Shown here: positions 38,756 to 48,790 of the stretch, in pieces
Position numbering within the stretch: the first letter of the stretch is position 1
Layout: every line of letters starts with the position of its first letter
Assembly: GCF_016801025.1 (NCBI RefSeq)
Contig: NZ_CP068983.1
Span: 62,001 to 126,000, forward strand
Length of the DNA stretch: 64,000 nt
Origin: Paradevosia shaoguanensis
GTDB taxonomy: Bacteria > Pseudomonadota > Alphaproteobacteria > Rhizobiales > Devosiaceae
Reading direction: 5' to 3'
Notes under the pieces: generated by a model
Seen by the model: only the letters and a program-made list of their open reading frames with translations
Told to the model about the DNA's origin: nothing
Database searches by the model: none
Program-made: the position numbers and the translations under genes

Positions 38756-39316
38756 CTACGGTTTGAGCGCGTCCAGCGCCAGGTTGAGCGCCAGCACGTT
38801 GACTCTGGGTTGGCCGAGCATACCAAAGTCGCGGCCCTGGGTATGCTGGGCAACCAATTGTTCCACCTGCTCTTTGGTGAGCCCACGCGCGGCAGCAACG
38901 CGCTCCACCTGCCAGACGGCTGCCGCCGGGCTGATATCGGGATCGAGACCGGAGCCGGACGCGGTGACGAGATCGGCCGGCACCGGGCCTGAACCACCCA
39001 GCGCCGCAGCGCGCTCCTTGACCTGCTCCACCAGCACTTTCGAACTGGGGCCGAGATTGGAGCCCGAAGACGCCGCAGCGTTGTAGGGATCGGGACCGGT
39101 GGCCGACGGTCGCCCATGGAAATAGCGGTCCGACTGGAACGACTGGCCGACAAAGGCCGACCCGATCACCTTGCCATCCTTCTCGATCATCGAGCCGTTG
39201 GCCTGGCGAGGGAAAGCCGCCTGTCCGATGCCGGTGATAGCCAGCGGATAGGCGACGCCGGTGAGGAGGGTCAGGAGCCCGAGCGTGGCGATTGCCGGGC
39301 GAAGATCTGCAAACAT
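38756..39316 (-). CDS. kdpC: K+-transporting ATPase subunit C
   Basis: 186 residues. One N-terminal membrane helix (about 8-28) is followed by a periplasmic domain with GSxxIGQ-type and [21 protein letters not shown]-like blocks and the C-terminal [14 protein letters not shown] 39314-39316 is chosen because GGAG lies 7 nt upstream. KdpC stabilises the KdpA-KdpB complex. The gap to kdpB is 11 bp. Confidence 0.94.
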   Translation of the reverse strand: MFADLRPAIATLGLLTLLTGVAYPLAITGIGQAAFPRQANGSMIEKDGKVIGSAFVGQSFQSDRYFHGRPSATGPDPYNAAASSGSNLGPSSKVLVEQVKERAAALGGSGPVPADLVTASGSGLDPDISPAAAVWQVERVAAARGLTKEQVEQLVAQHTQGRDFGMLGQPRVNVLALNLALDALKP

Positions 39317-39327
39317 GGTTCTTCTCC

Positions 39328-41379
39328 TCACACGAGGTGCAGTGCGCTGACGACGAGGTCGATCAGCTTGATACCGATGAACGGGGCGACAAGGCCGCCC
39401 AGGCCGTATATGGTCAGGTTGCGGGACAGGAGCGCGGAAGCGGAAGCGGGCTTGTAGCGCACGCCGCGCAGCGCGATCGGGATCAGCGCCACGATGATGA
39501 GGGCGTTGAAGATCAGGGCCGAGAGAATTGCCGATTCGGGCGAAGCCAACCCCATGACGTTGAGCACGGCCAGCCCCGGATAGGCCGGAATGAAGAGCGC
39601 CGGCAGGATGGCGAAATACTTGGCCACGTCATTGGCGATCGAGAAGGTAGTGAGTGCTCCGCGCGAGATCAGCAATTGCTTGCCGACCAGCACGATCTCG
39701 ATGAGCTTCGTCGGGTCGCTGTCGAGATCCACGAGGTTGCCGGCCTCCTTGGCAGCGGGCGTGCCGGAGTTCATCGCCACGCCGACGTCGGCCTGAGCCA
39801 GGGCCGGCGCATCGTTCGAGCCATCGCCACACATGGCGACGAGGCGGCCATTGGCCTGTTCGGTGCGGATCAGCTCAAGCTTGCGCTCGGGCGTGGCCTC
39901 CGCGAGGAAATCGTCGACGCCTGCCTCCGCCGCGATGGCCGCTGCGGTCAGCGGATTGTCGCCGGTAATCATCACGGTGCGGATGCCCATGTTGCGCAGC
40001 TCGGCAAAGCGTTCGCGGATCTGCGGCTTGACCACGTCCTTGAGGTGCACGACGCCGAGGATGCGCCGATCCCTGGTGACGACCAGCGGCGTGCCGCCCG
40101 ACGTCGCGATGCGGCGGATGATGGCGTCGAGTTCGGGGCCTGAATGCTGGTGCGCATATTTGAGCACAGCGTCTGAGGCGCCCTTGCGCAACACGGTGCC
40201 ATCGGCCAGGTCGGCACCCGACATACGTGTCTGGGCGGTAAAGGGCACGAACGTGGCCTCGTTGCCCAGCGGATTGTCGGCAAAGCCGAATTTGCGGCGA
40301 GCCAGCTCGACGATCGACTTGCCCTCCGGCGTGTCGTCGGCCAGCGAGGACAGGAACGCCGCCTCGGCCAGATCGCGCTCGGAAATGCCGGGCACGGGGT
40401 CGAAGGCATCGGCCATGCGGTTGCCGAAGGTGATGGTGCCGGTCTTGTCGAGCAGCAGCACGTCGATATCGCCGGCCGCCTCGACCGCGCGACCCGACTT
40501 GGCCACGACATTGGCCTTTACCAGCCGATCCATGCCGGCGATGCCGATTGCGGAAAGCAGCCCGCCGATAGTGGTGGGGATGAGCGTGATGAAGAGCGCC
40601 GCGAGGTACACCATCGGGATCTGCGTGCCGGACCACATGGCGAAGAAGGGCAGCGTCACGACGACGAAGAGGAAGACCAGCGTCAGGGCCGCCAGCAGGA
40701 TGTCGAGGGCTATCTCGTTCGGCGTCTTCTGGCGCTTCGCGCCTTCGACCAGCGCGATCATCTTGTCGAGGAAGGTCTCGCCCGGCTTGGCCGTGACCTT
40801 GAGCACCAGCCAATCCGAGACGACGCGGGTGCCGCCGGTCACCGACGAGCGGTCGCCGCCGGATTCGCGGATGACGGGGGCGGATTCGCCGGTGATGGCG
40901 CTTTCGTCGACCGAGGCGATGCCTTCGATGACTTCGGCGTCGGTCGGGATGATGTCGCCGGCCGAGACCACGATGATCTCGCCCACGTCGACATCGGCGA
41001 GGTCCTGCCATTCGAAGAGGTCGCGGTTCTTTGGGTCGATCAGCACCTTGGCGCGGGCGGACGACTTGGTGGCGCGGAAGGCATCGGCGCGAGCCTTGCC
41101 CCTGCCCTCGGCGATGGCTTCGGCGAAGTTGGCGAACAGCACGGTGAACCAGAGCCAGATCGCCACCTGCAGGCCGATGCCGAACGAAGGCGAGCCGACG
41201 ATGCCGTCGCGAATGGCAAGGATGGTGGTGAACAGCGATACCAAAGCCGTCACGAAGATCACCGGATTGCGCATCAGCCCCCTGGGGTTGAGCTTGGTGA
41301 AGGCCTGCCCTGCCGCCTTGGTGAGAATGGCGGGGTCGAAAAGGCCGATTTCCCGGGTGAGTGTTGGTTGCTTGGACAT
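39328..41379 (-). CDS. kdpB: K+-transporting P-type ATPase subunit B
   Basis: 683 residues. P-type ATPase features: TGES in the actuator (163-166), phosphorylation site DKTGT with Asp311, the nucleotide-binding domain after it ([10 protein letters not shown]), and the hinge [23 protein letters not shown] contains the Ser through which KdpB can be inhibited by phosphorylation in E. coli. Supplies energy for K+ transport through KdpA. Confidence 0.97.
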   Translation of the reverse strand: MSKQPTLTREIGLFDPAILTKAAGQAFTKLNPRGLMRNPVIFVTALVSLFTTILAIRDGIVGSPSFGIGLQVAIWLWFTVLFANFAEAIAEGRGKARADAFRATKSSARAKVLIDPKNRDLFEWQDLADVDVGEIIVVSAGDIIPTDAEVIEGIASVDESAITGESAPVIRESGGDRSSVTGGTRVVSDWLVLKVTAKPGETFLDKMIALVEGAKRQKTPNEIALDILLAALTLVFLFVVVTLPFFAMWSGTQIPMVYLAALFITLIPTTIGGLLSAIGIAGMDRLVKANVVAKSGRAVEAAGDIDVLLLDKTGTITFGNRMADAFDPVPGISERDLAEAAFLSSLADDTPEGKSIVELARRKFGFADNPLGNEATFVPFTAQTRMSGADLADGTVLRKGASDAVLKYAHQHSGPELDAIIRRIATSGGTPLVVTRDRRILGVVHLKDVVKPQIRERFAELRNMGIRTVMITGDNPLTAAAIAAEAGVDDFLAEATPERKLELIRTEQANGRLVAMCGDGSNDAPALAQADVGVAMNSGTPAAKEAGNLVDLDSDPTKLIEIVLVGKQLLISRGALTTFSIANDVAKYFAILPALFIPAYPGLAVLNVMGLASPESAILSALIFNALIIVALIPIALRGVRYKPASASALLSRNLTIYGLGGLVAPFIGIKLIDLVVSALHLV

Positions 41380-41389
41380 GTGAGAAACC

Positions 41390-43081
41390 TCAGAAACTCT
41401 GGCCCGCGGCGAGCGAGACCTGTTCGGCGATCGGGCCGAGAGCGAGTACCGGCAGGAAGGTGAGCGCCCCCACGATCAGGATCGAAGCCACGAGCAGGCC
41501 GACGAACAGCGCGCCGTGCGTGGGGAAGGTGCCGGCCGAGGCCGGGGCGATCTTCTTGGTGGCCATGGAGCCGGCTATGGCGAGTACCGGAATGATGTAA
41601 CCGTACCGGCCGATCAGCATGGCGATGCCGAGGAAGGTATTGTGCCAGGTGACGTTGGCGGTGAAGCCGGCGAAGGCGGACCCGTTGTTTGCCGTAGCCG
41701 AGACATAGGCATAGACGAGCTCGGAAAGCCCATGCGGGCCTGCGTCCTGGACCGAACTCTGGCCCGTGCCAACGAGGATCGCGAGCGCGGAGAAGACCAG
41801 CACGCCGAGAGGCATGATCATGAGGGTCAAGGCGGCCAGCTTGACCTCCCGCGCCTCGATCTTCTTGCCGAGATATTCCGGCGTCCGCCCCACCATGAGA
41901 CCGGCGAGGAAGAGCGTGATGATCACCATCAACAGCATTCCGGTGAGCCCGACGCCCACGCCGCCGAAGACGACTTCGCCCAGCGCCATGTTGACCATGG
42001 CGATCATGCCGCCGAGCGGGGTGAAGCTGTCATGCATGGCGTTGACCGAGCCGTTGGACGCGGCCGTGGTCGCTTCCGCCCAGAGTGCGGAGTTGACGAC
42101 GCCGAAGCGGACTTCCTTGCCTTCCATGTTGCCCGCATCTGCCTGGATTATGCCGGCGAGCAGCGGATTGCCTGCCTTTTCCGCGGCATAGATGCCGACG
42201 AAACCGAGGACGAGCATCACGCCCATGGCGGCGAAAAGCGCCCTGCCCTGGCGCTTGTCGTTGACCATGCGCCCGAAAGTGAAGGGGAAAGCCACCGAGA
42301 CGACGAAGATGCCGATCATGGTCAGCAGATTGCTGAGCGCGGTCGGGTTTTCGAGCGGATGGGCAGAGTTGGCGTTGAAGAAGCCGCCGCCATTGGTACC
42401 CAATTGCTTGATCGCGAGCTGGGAGGCGACCGGGCCGACCGAGATGGACTGGCTGGCGCCTTCGAGCGTGGTGGCGGAGACGGAGGCATCGAGGGTCTGC
42501 GGCACGCCGGTCCAGACGAGCACGATGGCGAGGATGATCGCCAGCGGCAGCAGGACGTAGAGTGTCGAGCGCACCATATCGACCCAGAAATTGCCGATTG
42601 CCTTGATCTGCCGCGCCGCAAGACCGCGCGCTACGGCGGCCGCTACGGCCATGCCGGTGGCGGCGGAAAGGAAGTTCTGCGTGGTCAGGCCCGCCATCTG
42701 GCTGAAATTGGAGAGCGTCAACTCCCCGCCATAGGACTGCCAGTTGGTGTTGGTGATGTAGGAGACGGTGGTGTTGAACGCCAGGTCCGCCGGAAGTCCC
42801 GGAAAGCCTGCCGGATTGAACGGCAGCAGGTCCTGGAACTTGAGGATCAGGAACAGCAGCAGGAAGCCGGCTGCATTGAAGGCAAGCAGCGAAAGCGCGT
42901 AGGCGCTCCAATGTTGGCCCTGGTCGGATTTTACCCCGGCGACGGCAAAGATGCCGCGCTCCAGCGGGCGCAGGAACTTGAGCTCGCCCGAATAGACGCG
43001 CGCCATGTAGAGGCCGATGGGGACGGCGAGCCCGACGAGGAGCGCCGCGTAGATGAGTATCTGAATGAGATCGGAAAACAT
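41390..43081 (-). CDS. kdpA: K+-transporting ATPase subunit A
   Basis: 563 residues, the usual size, with four selectivity-filter-like segments ([31 protein letters not shown] and ATANNGSAF) and about ten membrane helices. This is the potassium channel-like subunit. Its start, ATG TTT TCC GAT CTC after GGAGCGATC, is nearly duplicated at the start of the small ORF at 43179-43268. Confidence 0.97.
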   Translation of the reverse strand: MFSDLIQILIYAALLVGLAVPIGLYMARVYSGELKFLRPLERGIFAVAGVKSDQGQHWSAYALSLLAFNAAGFLLLFLILKFQDLLPFNPAGFPGLPADLAFNTTVSYITNTNWQSYGGELTLSNFSQMAGLTTQNFLSAATGMAVAAAVARGLAARQIKAIGNFWVDMVRSTLYVLLPLAIILAIVLVWTGVPQTLDASVSATTLEGASQSISVGPVASQLAIKQLGTNGGGFFNANSAHPLENPTALSNLLTMIGIFVVSVAFPFTFGRMVNDKRQGRALFAAMGVMLVLGFVGIYAAEKAGNPLLAGIIQADAGNMEGKEVRFGVVNSALWAEATTAASNGSVNAMHDSFTPLGGMIAMVNMALGEVVFGGVGVGLTGMLLMVIITLFLAGLMVGRTPEYLGKKIEAREVKLAALTLMIMPLGVLVFSALAILVGTGQSSVQDAGPHGLSELVYAYVSATANNGSAFAGFTANVTWHNTFLGIAMLIGRYGYIIPVLAIAGSMATKKIAPASAGTFPTHGALFVGLLVASILIVGALTFLPVLALGPIAEQVSLAAGQSF

Positions 43082-43092
43082 GATCGCTCCGC

Positions 43093-43182
43093 TCAGAAGC
43101 GCTCAGGGCGCAGCAGCGCCGCAATGAGATAGATGAAGAGAACGATGGCGAGGATGACGCCCAGCACGATGTCGAGGGTCAT
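43093..43182 (-). CDS. kdpF: K+-transporting ATPase subunit F
   Basis: A 29-residue single-span peptide: [13 protein letters not shown] at the start and the diagnostic KdpF ending LLRPERF. It begins within the stop of the preceding small ORF (ATGA overlap) and ends 11 bp before kdpA. KdpF stabilises the KdpABC complex in the membrane. Confidence 0.9.
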   Translation of the reverse strand: MTLDIVLGVILAIVLFIYLIAALLRPERF

Positions 43183-43268
43183 TTGAGCCGCTCCAGCGCG
43201 AGCACCAACAGGCCGGCGACCAGAAAGGACGCCATCCCGCCAGCGAGAAACACGAGATCGGAAAACAT
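43179..43268 (-). CDS. extra 29-residue membrane peptide preceding kdpF
   Basis: ATG 43266-43268 after GGAGCAATC encodes MFSDLVFLAGGMASF..., one hydrophobic helix and a basic end ERLK, with TGA overlapping the kdpF start by 4 bp. The ribosome-binding site, start and first five codons (MFSDL) are almost identical to those of kdpA: 24 of 25 bases match between about 43066-43090 and 43251-43275. First gene of the kdp operon and translationally coupled to kdpF. Function unknown; perhaps a second small Kdp subunit or a coupling leader. Confidence 0.7.
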   Translation of the reverse strand: MFSDLVFLAGGMASFLVAGLLVLALERLK

Positions 43269-43345
43269 GATTGCTCCATCCGAAAAGGATGGTTCGGCGT
43301 TAGACCCCGGTCGCGTAACGGCGCTACGGCGAATGCCCGTCCGTG

Positions 43346-43362
43346 GCGTAAAGCCAGCGTAA
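43346..43362 (-). promoter_or_regulatory. candidate KdpE operator: direct TTTACGC repeats
   Basis: On the minus strand TTTACGC-TGGC-TTTACGC gives two repeats with an 11-bp period, and a third TTACGC lies 33 bp further toward the kdp genes (43313-43318). Direct repeats spaced by one helical turn are the usual binding mode of OmpR-class regulators such as KdpE. It is about 80 bp before the first kdp ORF. Confidence 0.5.
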
Positions 43363-43411
43363 AATCCCATGATTTCAAGCTGCTCGGGTTCTTTGCGCAA
43401 TCGCACTGAAT

Positions 43412-43436
43412 GGATTTGCAAATCCATTTGCAAATC
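43412..43436 (+). promoter_or_regulatory. tandem palindromic LacI-type operators
   Basis: GGATTTGCAAATCC (43412-43425) is a perfect 14-bp palindrome, and ATTTGCAAAT (43426-43435) follows immediately with a 13-bp centre-to-centre spacing. LacI/GalR regulators bind palindromes with a central CG or GC step; GC is central here. It lies 27 bp before the lacI-family start, so autorepression of the whole sugar operon is likely. Confidence 0.65.
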
Positions 43437-43462
43437 GATTTTGCGCTGAGTAACAATCGGGC

Positions 43463-44467
43463 ATGAGCACGATCTCGAAAGTGGCGGAGAGGGCGGGTGT
43501 TTCGCGGACGACGGTTTCGCACGTGCTCAACCACGCGGATCGCGTTTCCCAGCCGCTGCGCGAGCGTGTGCTGGCTGCCATCGATGAGCTCGGCTACAAG
43601 CCCAACCCGCAGGCGCAGAGCCTGAGGACGGGGCGGACGAATATCGTCGCCATCCTCATTCCGGATATCCTCAATCCCTATTTCACGGAGCTGGTCAAAA
43701 CGCTCCAGACCGAGATCGAGCGGTCGGGCATGGACACGCTGGTGTTCAACACCGACGTGCCCGGCGGGCATCCCGAATTGCATGGGCGCGAATATCTCAA
43801 GCAGCTCAGCCGCAAGCGGGTGGATGGCGCGATCGTCGCCGACTTCGCGCTGCATGGCATGCTCGACCAGATCGAGAAGATCGACGTGCCGACCGTCTTC
43901 ATCGGCTCGCTGCATGGGCAATCCGCCGACAGTGTCGCGCTCGACGATTTCGGCGGCGGCTACCTGATGGGACAGCATCTCGTCGGAGCCGGCCATCGCC
44001 GGATCGCGCATGTGACGGGGCCGAGGGCTTTCAAGGAATCGGCGGCGCGCAGCGCGGGGTTCGACAAGGCGCTGGCGGATGGCGGCATCACCATCGATCC
44101 GGCATTGCGGTTCGAGGGGTCGTTCCTGCAACCGTCGGGGCGCGAGGCGGTGCGGTGGCTCTTCGAGAAGCATGGCGGCGCCCTGCCCTCGGCGGTGTTC
44201 TTCGCCAACTCGCTCATGGCGATCGGCGCACTCACCGAATTCTACGATCGCGGCGTCAAGGTGCCCGGCGATATCGCCGTGGCCGCCTTCGACATCATCG
44301 CCCAGCTCGAATACGTCCGGCCGCGGCTGACCACCGTGGGCAACAGCCCCGAAGTGCTGGCCCGGACGGCAACGAAAATGCTGCTCGACCGGCTTGGAGG
44401 CAAAGTCGAGCCAGCACCGCGCCGGGAAGTCATCCCCTGCGTTCTCATGGAGTACGAAACCGCCTGA
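43463..44467 (+). CDS. LacI-family transcriptional regulator
   Basis: 334 residues. The N-terminal LacI helix-turn-helix (3-25; ISKVAERAGVSRTTVSHVLNHADRVS) is followed by a periplasmic-binding-protein-like effector domain (about 60-330) with the family's NIVAILIPDILNPYF start. First gene of an operon with a sugar ABC transporter and a GH172 protein 45 bp downstream. Tandem palindromes upstream are the probable operator; the inducer would be the imported saccharide. Confidence 0.93.
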   Translation: MSTISKVAERAGVSRTTVSHVLNHADRVSQPLRERVLAAIDELGYKPNPQAQSLRTGRTNIVAILIPDILNPYFTELVKTLQTEIERSGMDTLVFNTDVPGGHPELHGREYLKQLSRKRVDGAIVADFALHGMLDQIEKIDVPTVFIGSLHGQSADSVALDDFGGGYLMGQHLVGAGHRRIAHVTGPRAFKESAARSAGFDKALADGGITIDPALRFEGSFLQPSGREAVRWLFEKHGGALPSAVFFANSLMAIGALTEFYDRGVKVPGDIAVAAFDIIAQLEYVRPRLTTVGNSPEVLARTATKMLLDRLGGKVEPAPRREVIPCVLMEYETA

Positions 44468-44512
44468 AAAAGCCGCGAGACACCTCGCGCAAGACACTCA
44501 AGGGAGGAGTGA

Positions 44513-45856
44513 ATGACGAACGACAACCTACCGCGGGGCTGGTCCCGGCGATCCGTTCTCAGGGGCGCGACGGCGCTCGGCGCCGCCGGCATGGCGGGCA
44601 GCCTGCCGATGGTGGGCAGGGCCTTCGCCCAGGACAACGCCCTCAGCTTCTGGCAATTCTACGCCCCCGGCGGCGACGTGAAGACCCAGGTCAACTGGTT
44701 CGTGAAGATGGTCGAGGACTGGAACGCCGGCAACGATCCCAAGGTCAATCTCGAATACGTCGTGGGCTCCGAATACATCTCGGGCACCAAGCTCGCGACC
44801 TCTTTCGCCTCGGGCCAGGGACCTGACATCTTCATCATCTCGCCCGGTGACTTCCTGCGCTACTACAATGGCGGCGTGCTCGCCGACCTGACGCCGCATA
44901 TCGAGGAAGCAGCGCAGAAGGACTTTCCGCAGAGCGTGATCGCCAACCGCATGGTGGACGGCAAGATCTACGGCGTGCCGATGGAAGTGGAGCCGATGGC
45001 CTTCTACTACTCGGTCAAGGCCTTCGAGGATGCCGGGCTCAACGAAAACGACGTGCCCAAGACCTGGGACGAACTGCTGGAGCTCGGCAAGAAGCTGACG
45101 ACCGGCGAGCGCTACGGCCTGCAGTTCGAGACCGGGCCGGGCTATTACCAGAACTTCACCTGGTACCCCTTCATGTGGCAGGGCGGCGGCGACTTCCAGA
45201 CCGCCGACGGCAAGTCGGCCTTCGACTCGCCGGCGACCGTGCAGGCGCTCAAGCTCTGGCAGGATGCGATCAATACGGGCGCGGCGCCGCGACAAATGCT
45301 GGGCGGTGGCGGCGGCGACATCGTCGCCAATCTGGGCTCCGGCTATTGCGCCATGCAGAATGTCGGCATCTGGGGCATCTCGGCGATGGACAACAATGCG
45401 CCGGACGTCCCCTACGGCATCTTCAAGCTGCCGGTTCCCAATGGCGGCAAGTACGTGACCGTCGGCGGCGGCTGGGCGTTCGTCGCCAATGCCAAGGGCA
45501 AGAACCCGGAGGCCGCCTCCAAGTTCATCGCCTGGGCGCTGGCTTCGATGGCGCCGGATTCGATCCAGCGCGTGGTGGATTGGTGCACGGTCGCCAAGTC
45601 CGACATGCCGCCGCGTGACAGCGCGCTCGAAAAGGGCGGCGATGCCTTCAACAAGGGCAAGATGGGGATCTTCTCCAAGGAGATCCATCCGGGGACGCGC
45701 GCGGAGCCGCGGGTGCCGCCAGAGGTCTACAAGATCATCTCGGATGCCATCCAGGCGACCCAGCTCGGCGGGGCCGATCCGCAGGCGACCGCTACGGCGG
45801 CCTCCCAGCAGCTCGATGCCTTCCTTGCCAACTACAAGGGCGCACCGATCCTCTGA
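44513..45856 (+). CDS. sugar ABC transporter substrate-binding protein with Tat signal
   Basis: 447 residues. The N-terminus has a twin-arginine signal (SRRSVLRG at about 11-18, hydrophobic core GATALGAAGMAGSL, cleavage near AFAQ), unlike the Sec signals of the other sugar binders in this window, so it is exported folded. The family-1 sugar-binding fold follows. GGGAGGAG precedes the ATG. The stop overlaps the permease start by one base (TGATG). Ligand probably a fructose- or arabinose-containing oligosaccharide, judging from the adjacent GH172 gene. Confidence 0.92.
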   Translation: MTNDNLPRGWSRRSVLRGATALGAAGMAGSLPMVGRAFAQDNALSFWQFYAPGGDVKTQVNWFVKMVEDWNAGNDPKVNLEYVVGSEYISGTKLATSFASGQGPDIFIISPGDFLRYYNGGVLADLTPHIEEAAQKDFPQSVIANRMVDGKIYGVPMEVEPMAFYYSVKAFEDAGLNENDVPKTWDELLELGKKLTTGERYGLQFETGPGYYQNFTWYPFMWQGGGDFQTADGKSAFDSPATVQALKLWQDAINTGAAPRQMLGGGGGDIVANLGSGYCAMQNVGIWGISAMDNNAPDVPYGIFKLPVPNGGKYVTVGGGWAFVANAKGKNPEAASKFIAWALASMAPDSIQRVVDWCTVAKSDMPPRDSALEKGGDAFNKGKMGIFSKEIHPGTRAEPRVPPEVYKIISDAIQATQLGGADPQATATAASQQLDAFLANYKGAPIL

Positions 45857-46800
45857 TGAGCATCGCGACCACATCGCAGAAAGTGGCGGGCACTCAGCCC
45901 GCCACTGTCCGGCTCTCGGCGCGGCGGCGCGAGGCCATCGCGGGGTATCTCTTCGTACTCCCCGATGCGCTGGGGCTGCTGCTCTTTATCGGGCTGCCGA
46001 TGATCCTGGCCCTCGTCATCAGCCTCTTCGAGGTCGATGGCTTCGGCAATTTCACCTTCGTGGGACTGGCCAATTATGCGCGGATGTGGGGCGATGCCCT
46101 CTTCTGGCAATCGCTAAAGGTGACGCTGCTGTTCGCGGTGATGCTCGTGCCCCTGCTCTATGTGTTCGGGCTGGGACTGGCGCTGCTCGTCCAGCGCAAC
46201 GGGCGGTTCAACACGGTCATGCGCGCCATGTTCTTCGCGCCGCAGATGGTGAGCCTCGTCGTCGTGGCGCTGGTCTGGCAGCTCATGGTTGTCGACAAGC
46301 TCGGCATCATCACGCGGCTGCTCTATTCGGTCGGGCTCGGCTCGGTGTCGCTGCTCGGCAACCCGAACTTCGCGCTGTTCACGGTGACCGGCGCCTGCGT
46401 CTGGTTCCTGATGGGTTTTTACATGCTGATCTTCCTCGGCGGCCTGCAGGACATCCCGAAGGAATATTACGAGGCGGCCAAGATCGATGGCGCCGGGCGT
46501 GTGCAGAGCTTCTGGTACATCACGCTGCCCCTCCTCCGTCCGACCAGCTTTTTCGTGCTGCTCGTCTCGGCGGTGGCGGCGGTCGCGGGGGCGCAGGCCT
46601 TCGACCTCGTCTATGTGATGACGCGCGGCGGACCGGCCAATTCGACGGCGCTCTTCATCAACTACATCTACCAGCAGGCCTTCCAGTATTCGGCCTTCGG
46701 CTATGCGGCGGCGCTGGCGACGCTGCTGGTCGTGGTGCTGATGGCGATCACGGTGGTGTTCTTCTTCCTCACGCGGGGCGGGAGGTTCCAGTATGAGTGA
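45856..46800 (+). CDS. sugar ABC transporter permease (MalF type, GH172 operon)
   Basis: 314 residues with six predicted spans after a short basic N-terminus (RLSARRREAIAGYLFVLPDAL). EAA motif YEAAKIDGAGRVQSFWYI near residue 215. Its 3' end overlaps the next permease by 8 bp. Confidence 0.94.
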   Translation: MSIATTSQKVAGTQPATVRLSARRREAIAGYLFVLPDALGLLLFIGLPMILALVISLFEVDGFGNFTFVGLANYARMWGDALFWQSLKVTLLFAVMLVPLLYVFGLGLALLVQRNGRFNTVMRAMFFAPQMVSLVVVALVWQLMVVDKLGIITRLLYSVGLGSVSLLGNPNFALFTVTGACVWFLMGFYMLIFLGGLQDIPKEYYEAAKIDGAGRVQSFWYITLPLLRPTSFFVLLVSAVAAVAGAQAFDLVYVMTRGGPANSTALFINYIYQQAFQYSAFGYAAALATLLVVVLMAITVVFFFLTRGGRFQYE

Positions 46801-47638
46801 CCGGCCGGCTATTCTCTATTCGTCGCGCCAGGTCAACTCGGTCCGGATGGTCTGGATGCTGGTGACGCTCGTCCTCGCCGCGATGACGATCTTTCCGCTG
46901 CTCTACATGCTGGCGATCGCCTTCAAGGGGCCGACCGAGGTGTTCAAGTCCAACCTCATCCCCGACAAGCCGACGTTCGACAATTTCATCTATGTGCTGA
47001 CCGAGGTGCCGTTCTGGCGCTACCTGCTCAACACGTTCTTCGTGTCGGCGGTGGTGACGATCATCGCGCTCTTCTTCCACACCATGGCCGGCTACGCGCT
47101 GGCGCGGCTGCGCTTTCCGGGGCGCGAGGCGATCTTCCTCGCCATGTTCTCGACGTTCCTGGTGTCGCTGCCAGTGATCATCGTGCCGCTCTTCATCCTC
47201 GTGCGGTCGATGGGCATGCTCAACAGCTATGCCGGGCTCATCGTCCCCTCGATCTTCAACGCGTTCGGCATCTTCCTGCTGCGCCAATATTACCTGTCGC
47301 TGCCACGCGAGCTGGAGGAGGCAGCGGTGATCGATGGGGCGGGCTATTGGCGGATCTACCTCAGCGTGATCCTGCCGCTCAGCCGACCGATCATCGCGGC
47401 GCTGGCAATCCTCTTCTTCCTTGCCAACTGGAATGCCTTCCTCTGGCCGCTGACGGTGGCGGCCGACCCCAACCTCTGGGTGGTGCAGGTGGCGATCGCC
47501 AACTTCAAGAGCCAGTACGCGGCGTCCTGGAACTACACCATGGCCGCCTCGACCATCGTGGCGCTGCCCATGCTCATCCTTTTCCTGATCTTCCAGCGGC
47601 AGATCATGGAATCCATCAAGACCAGCGGCCTCAAGTAG
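46793..47638 (+). CDS. sugar ABC transporter permease (MalG type, GH172 operon)
   Basis: 281 residues, six predicted spans, EAA motif EEAAVIDGAGYWRIYLSV near residue 175. Pairs with the MalF-type gene it overlaps; the glycosidase gene follows after 24 bp. Confidence 0.94.
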   Translation: MSDRPAILYSSRQVNSVRMVWMLVTLVLAAMTIFPLLYMLAIAFKGPTEVFKSNLIPDKPTFDNFIYVLTEVPFWRYLLNTFFVSAVVTIIALFFHTMAGYALARLRFPGREAIFLAMFSTFLVSLPVIIVPLFILVRSMGMLNSYAGLIVPSIFNAFGIFLLRQYYLSLPRELEEAAVIDGAGYWRIYLSVILPLSRPIIAALAILFFLANWNAFLWPLTVAADPNLWVVQVAIANFKSQYAASWNYTMAASTIVALPMLILFLIFQRQIMESIKTSGLK

Positions 47639-47662
47639 AGACCCACTCAACGGAAGCGAATA

Positions 47663-48778
47663 ATGACAAGCAGTTTCAATGGTCTGGGCGTCAACCTCTC
47701 CAACCTCTATCGGCTGTCTAACGCCAGGACGCGGTCGATCTCGCCGGAGAACTTCACCGGTGAGAAGGGCAAGGGCGGCATGGCCACCGAAGGAACCGGC
47801 GCGGTCCATGCGCGCGGCCTCGGCCAGGGCTGGAAAATTTCGCCCTCGATCCGGATCGAGCCGGGAGAAACGCGGGTGCTGGGCGAGATCGAGGGCCAGG
47901 GCGCGATCCAGCAGATCTGGCTGACGACGGCGAACCTGCGCTGGCGCGACCTGATCCTGCGCGTCTACTGGGACGGCAATGAGAACCCGTCGGTTGAGTG
48001 CCCGGTGGGCGACTTCTTCTGTTCGGGCTGGAACCAGTTCGCGCAGGTTTCCTCGCTTGCCGTCTGCGTCAATCCGGGGCGGGCGTTCAACTGCTATTGG
48101 GAGATGCCGTTCCGCAAGTCGGCGAAGATCACCATCGAGAACCGGGACCCTGACGACTTCGGCATCATCTACTACCAGATCAACTATGCGCTGACCGAGG
48201 TGCCTGAGGACGCGGCCTATTTCCATGCCCAGTTCCGCCGCACCAACCCGCTGCCGTTCAAGGAGGACTACACGATCCTCGATGGCGTGGAGGGGCGCGG
48301 GCATTATGTCGGCACCTACATGGCCTGGGGTGTCAACAATGCCGGCTGGTGGGGCGAGGGCGAGATCAAGTTCTTCATGGATGGGGACAGCAAGTTCCCG
48401 ACCATCTGCGGGACCGGCACCGAGGACTATTTCTGCGGCGCCTACAATTTCGACGGCGGGGTGGTCGACGACACGATGGAGAGCCGCTACCGCGAGTTCA
48501 CCTCGCCCTATTCCGGGCTGCCGCAGGTGTTGCGGCCCGATGGGACCTATCGCAGCCAGCAGCGGTTCGGGATGTATCGCTGGCACCTCAACGACCCGAT
48601 CCGGTTCGACAACGACCTGCGGGTGACGATCCAGGCGCTGGGGTGGCGGACCGAGAAAAAGGATCGGCGTTACCTGCCGCTGCAGGACGACATCGCCTCG
48701 GTGGCGTTCTGGTACCAGCAGCAGCCGGCGGCGCCCTTCCCGGCCCTGCCCGACCGCGACTATCTCGAAATCATCTGA
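47663..48778 (+). CDS. DUF2961 protein, glycoside hydrolase family 172-like
   Basis: 371 residues without a signal peptide, so cytoplasmic. GH172 (DUF2961) features: the beta-jelly-roll start LSRARTRSIS-like (YRLSNARTRSISPEN), WWGEGEIKFFMDGD with Glu232/Glu234, and GTGTEDYF with Glu254, corresponding to the two catalytic Glu regions of the family. Known members act on difructose dianhydrides and alpha-arabinofuranosides. It lies inside the ABC operon, so it should cleave the imported di- or oligosaccharide. No sugar kinase is present in the operon. Confidence 0.9.
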   Translation: MTSSFNGLGVNLSNLYRLSNARTRSISPENFTGEKGKGGMATEGTGAVHARGLGQGWKISPSIRIEPGETRVLGEIEGQGAIQQIWLTTANLRWRDLILRVYWDGNENPSVECPVGDFFCSGWNQFAQVSSLAVCVNPGRAFNCYWEMPFRKSAKITIENRDPDDFGIIYYQINYALTEVPEDAAYFHAQFRRTNPLPFKEDYTILDGVEGRGHYVGTYMAWGVNNAGWWGEGEIKFFMDGDSKFPTICGTGTEDYFCGAYNFDGGVVDDTMESRYREFTSPYSGLPQVLRPDGTYRSQQRFGMYRWHLNDPIRFDNDLRVTIQALGWRTEKKDRRYLPLQDDIASVAFWYQQQPAAPFPALPDRDYLEII

Positions 48779-48790
48779 GGCGGAAACTTC

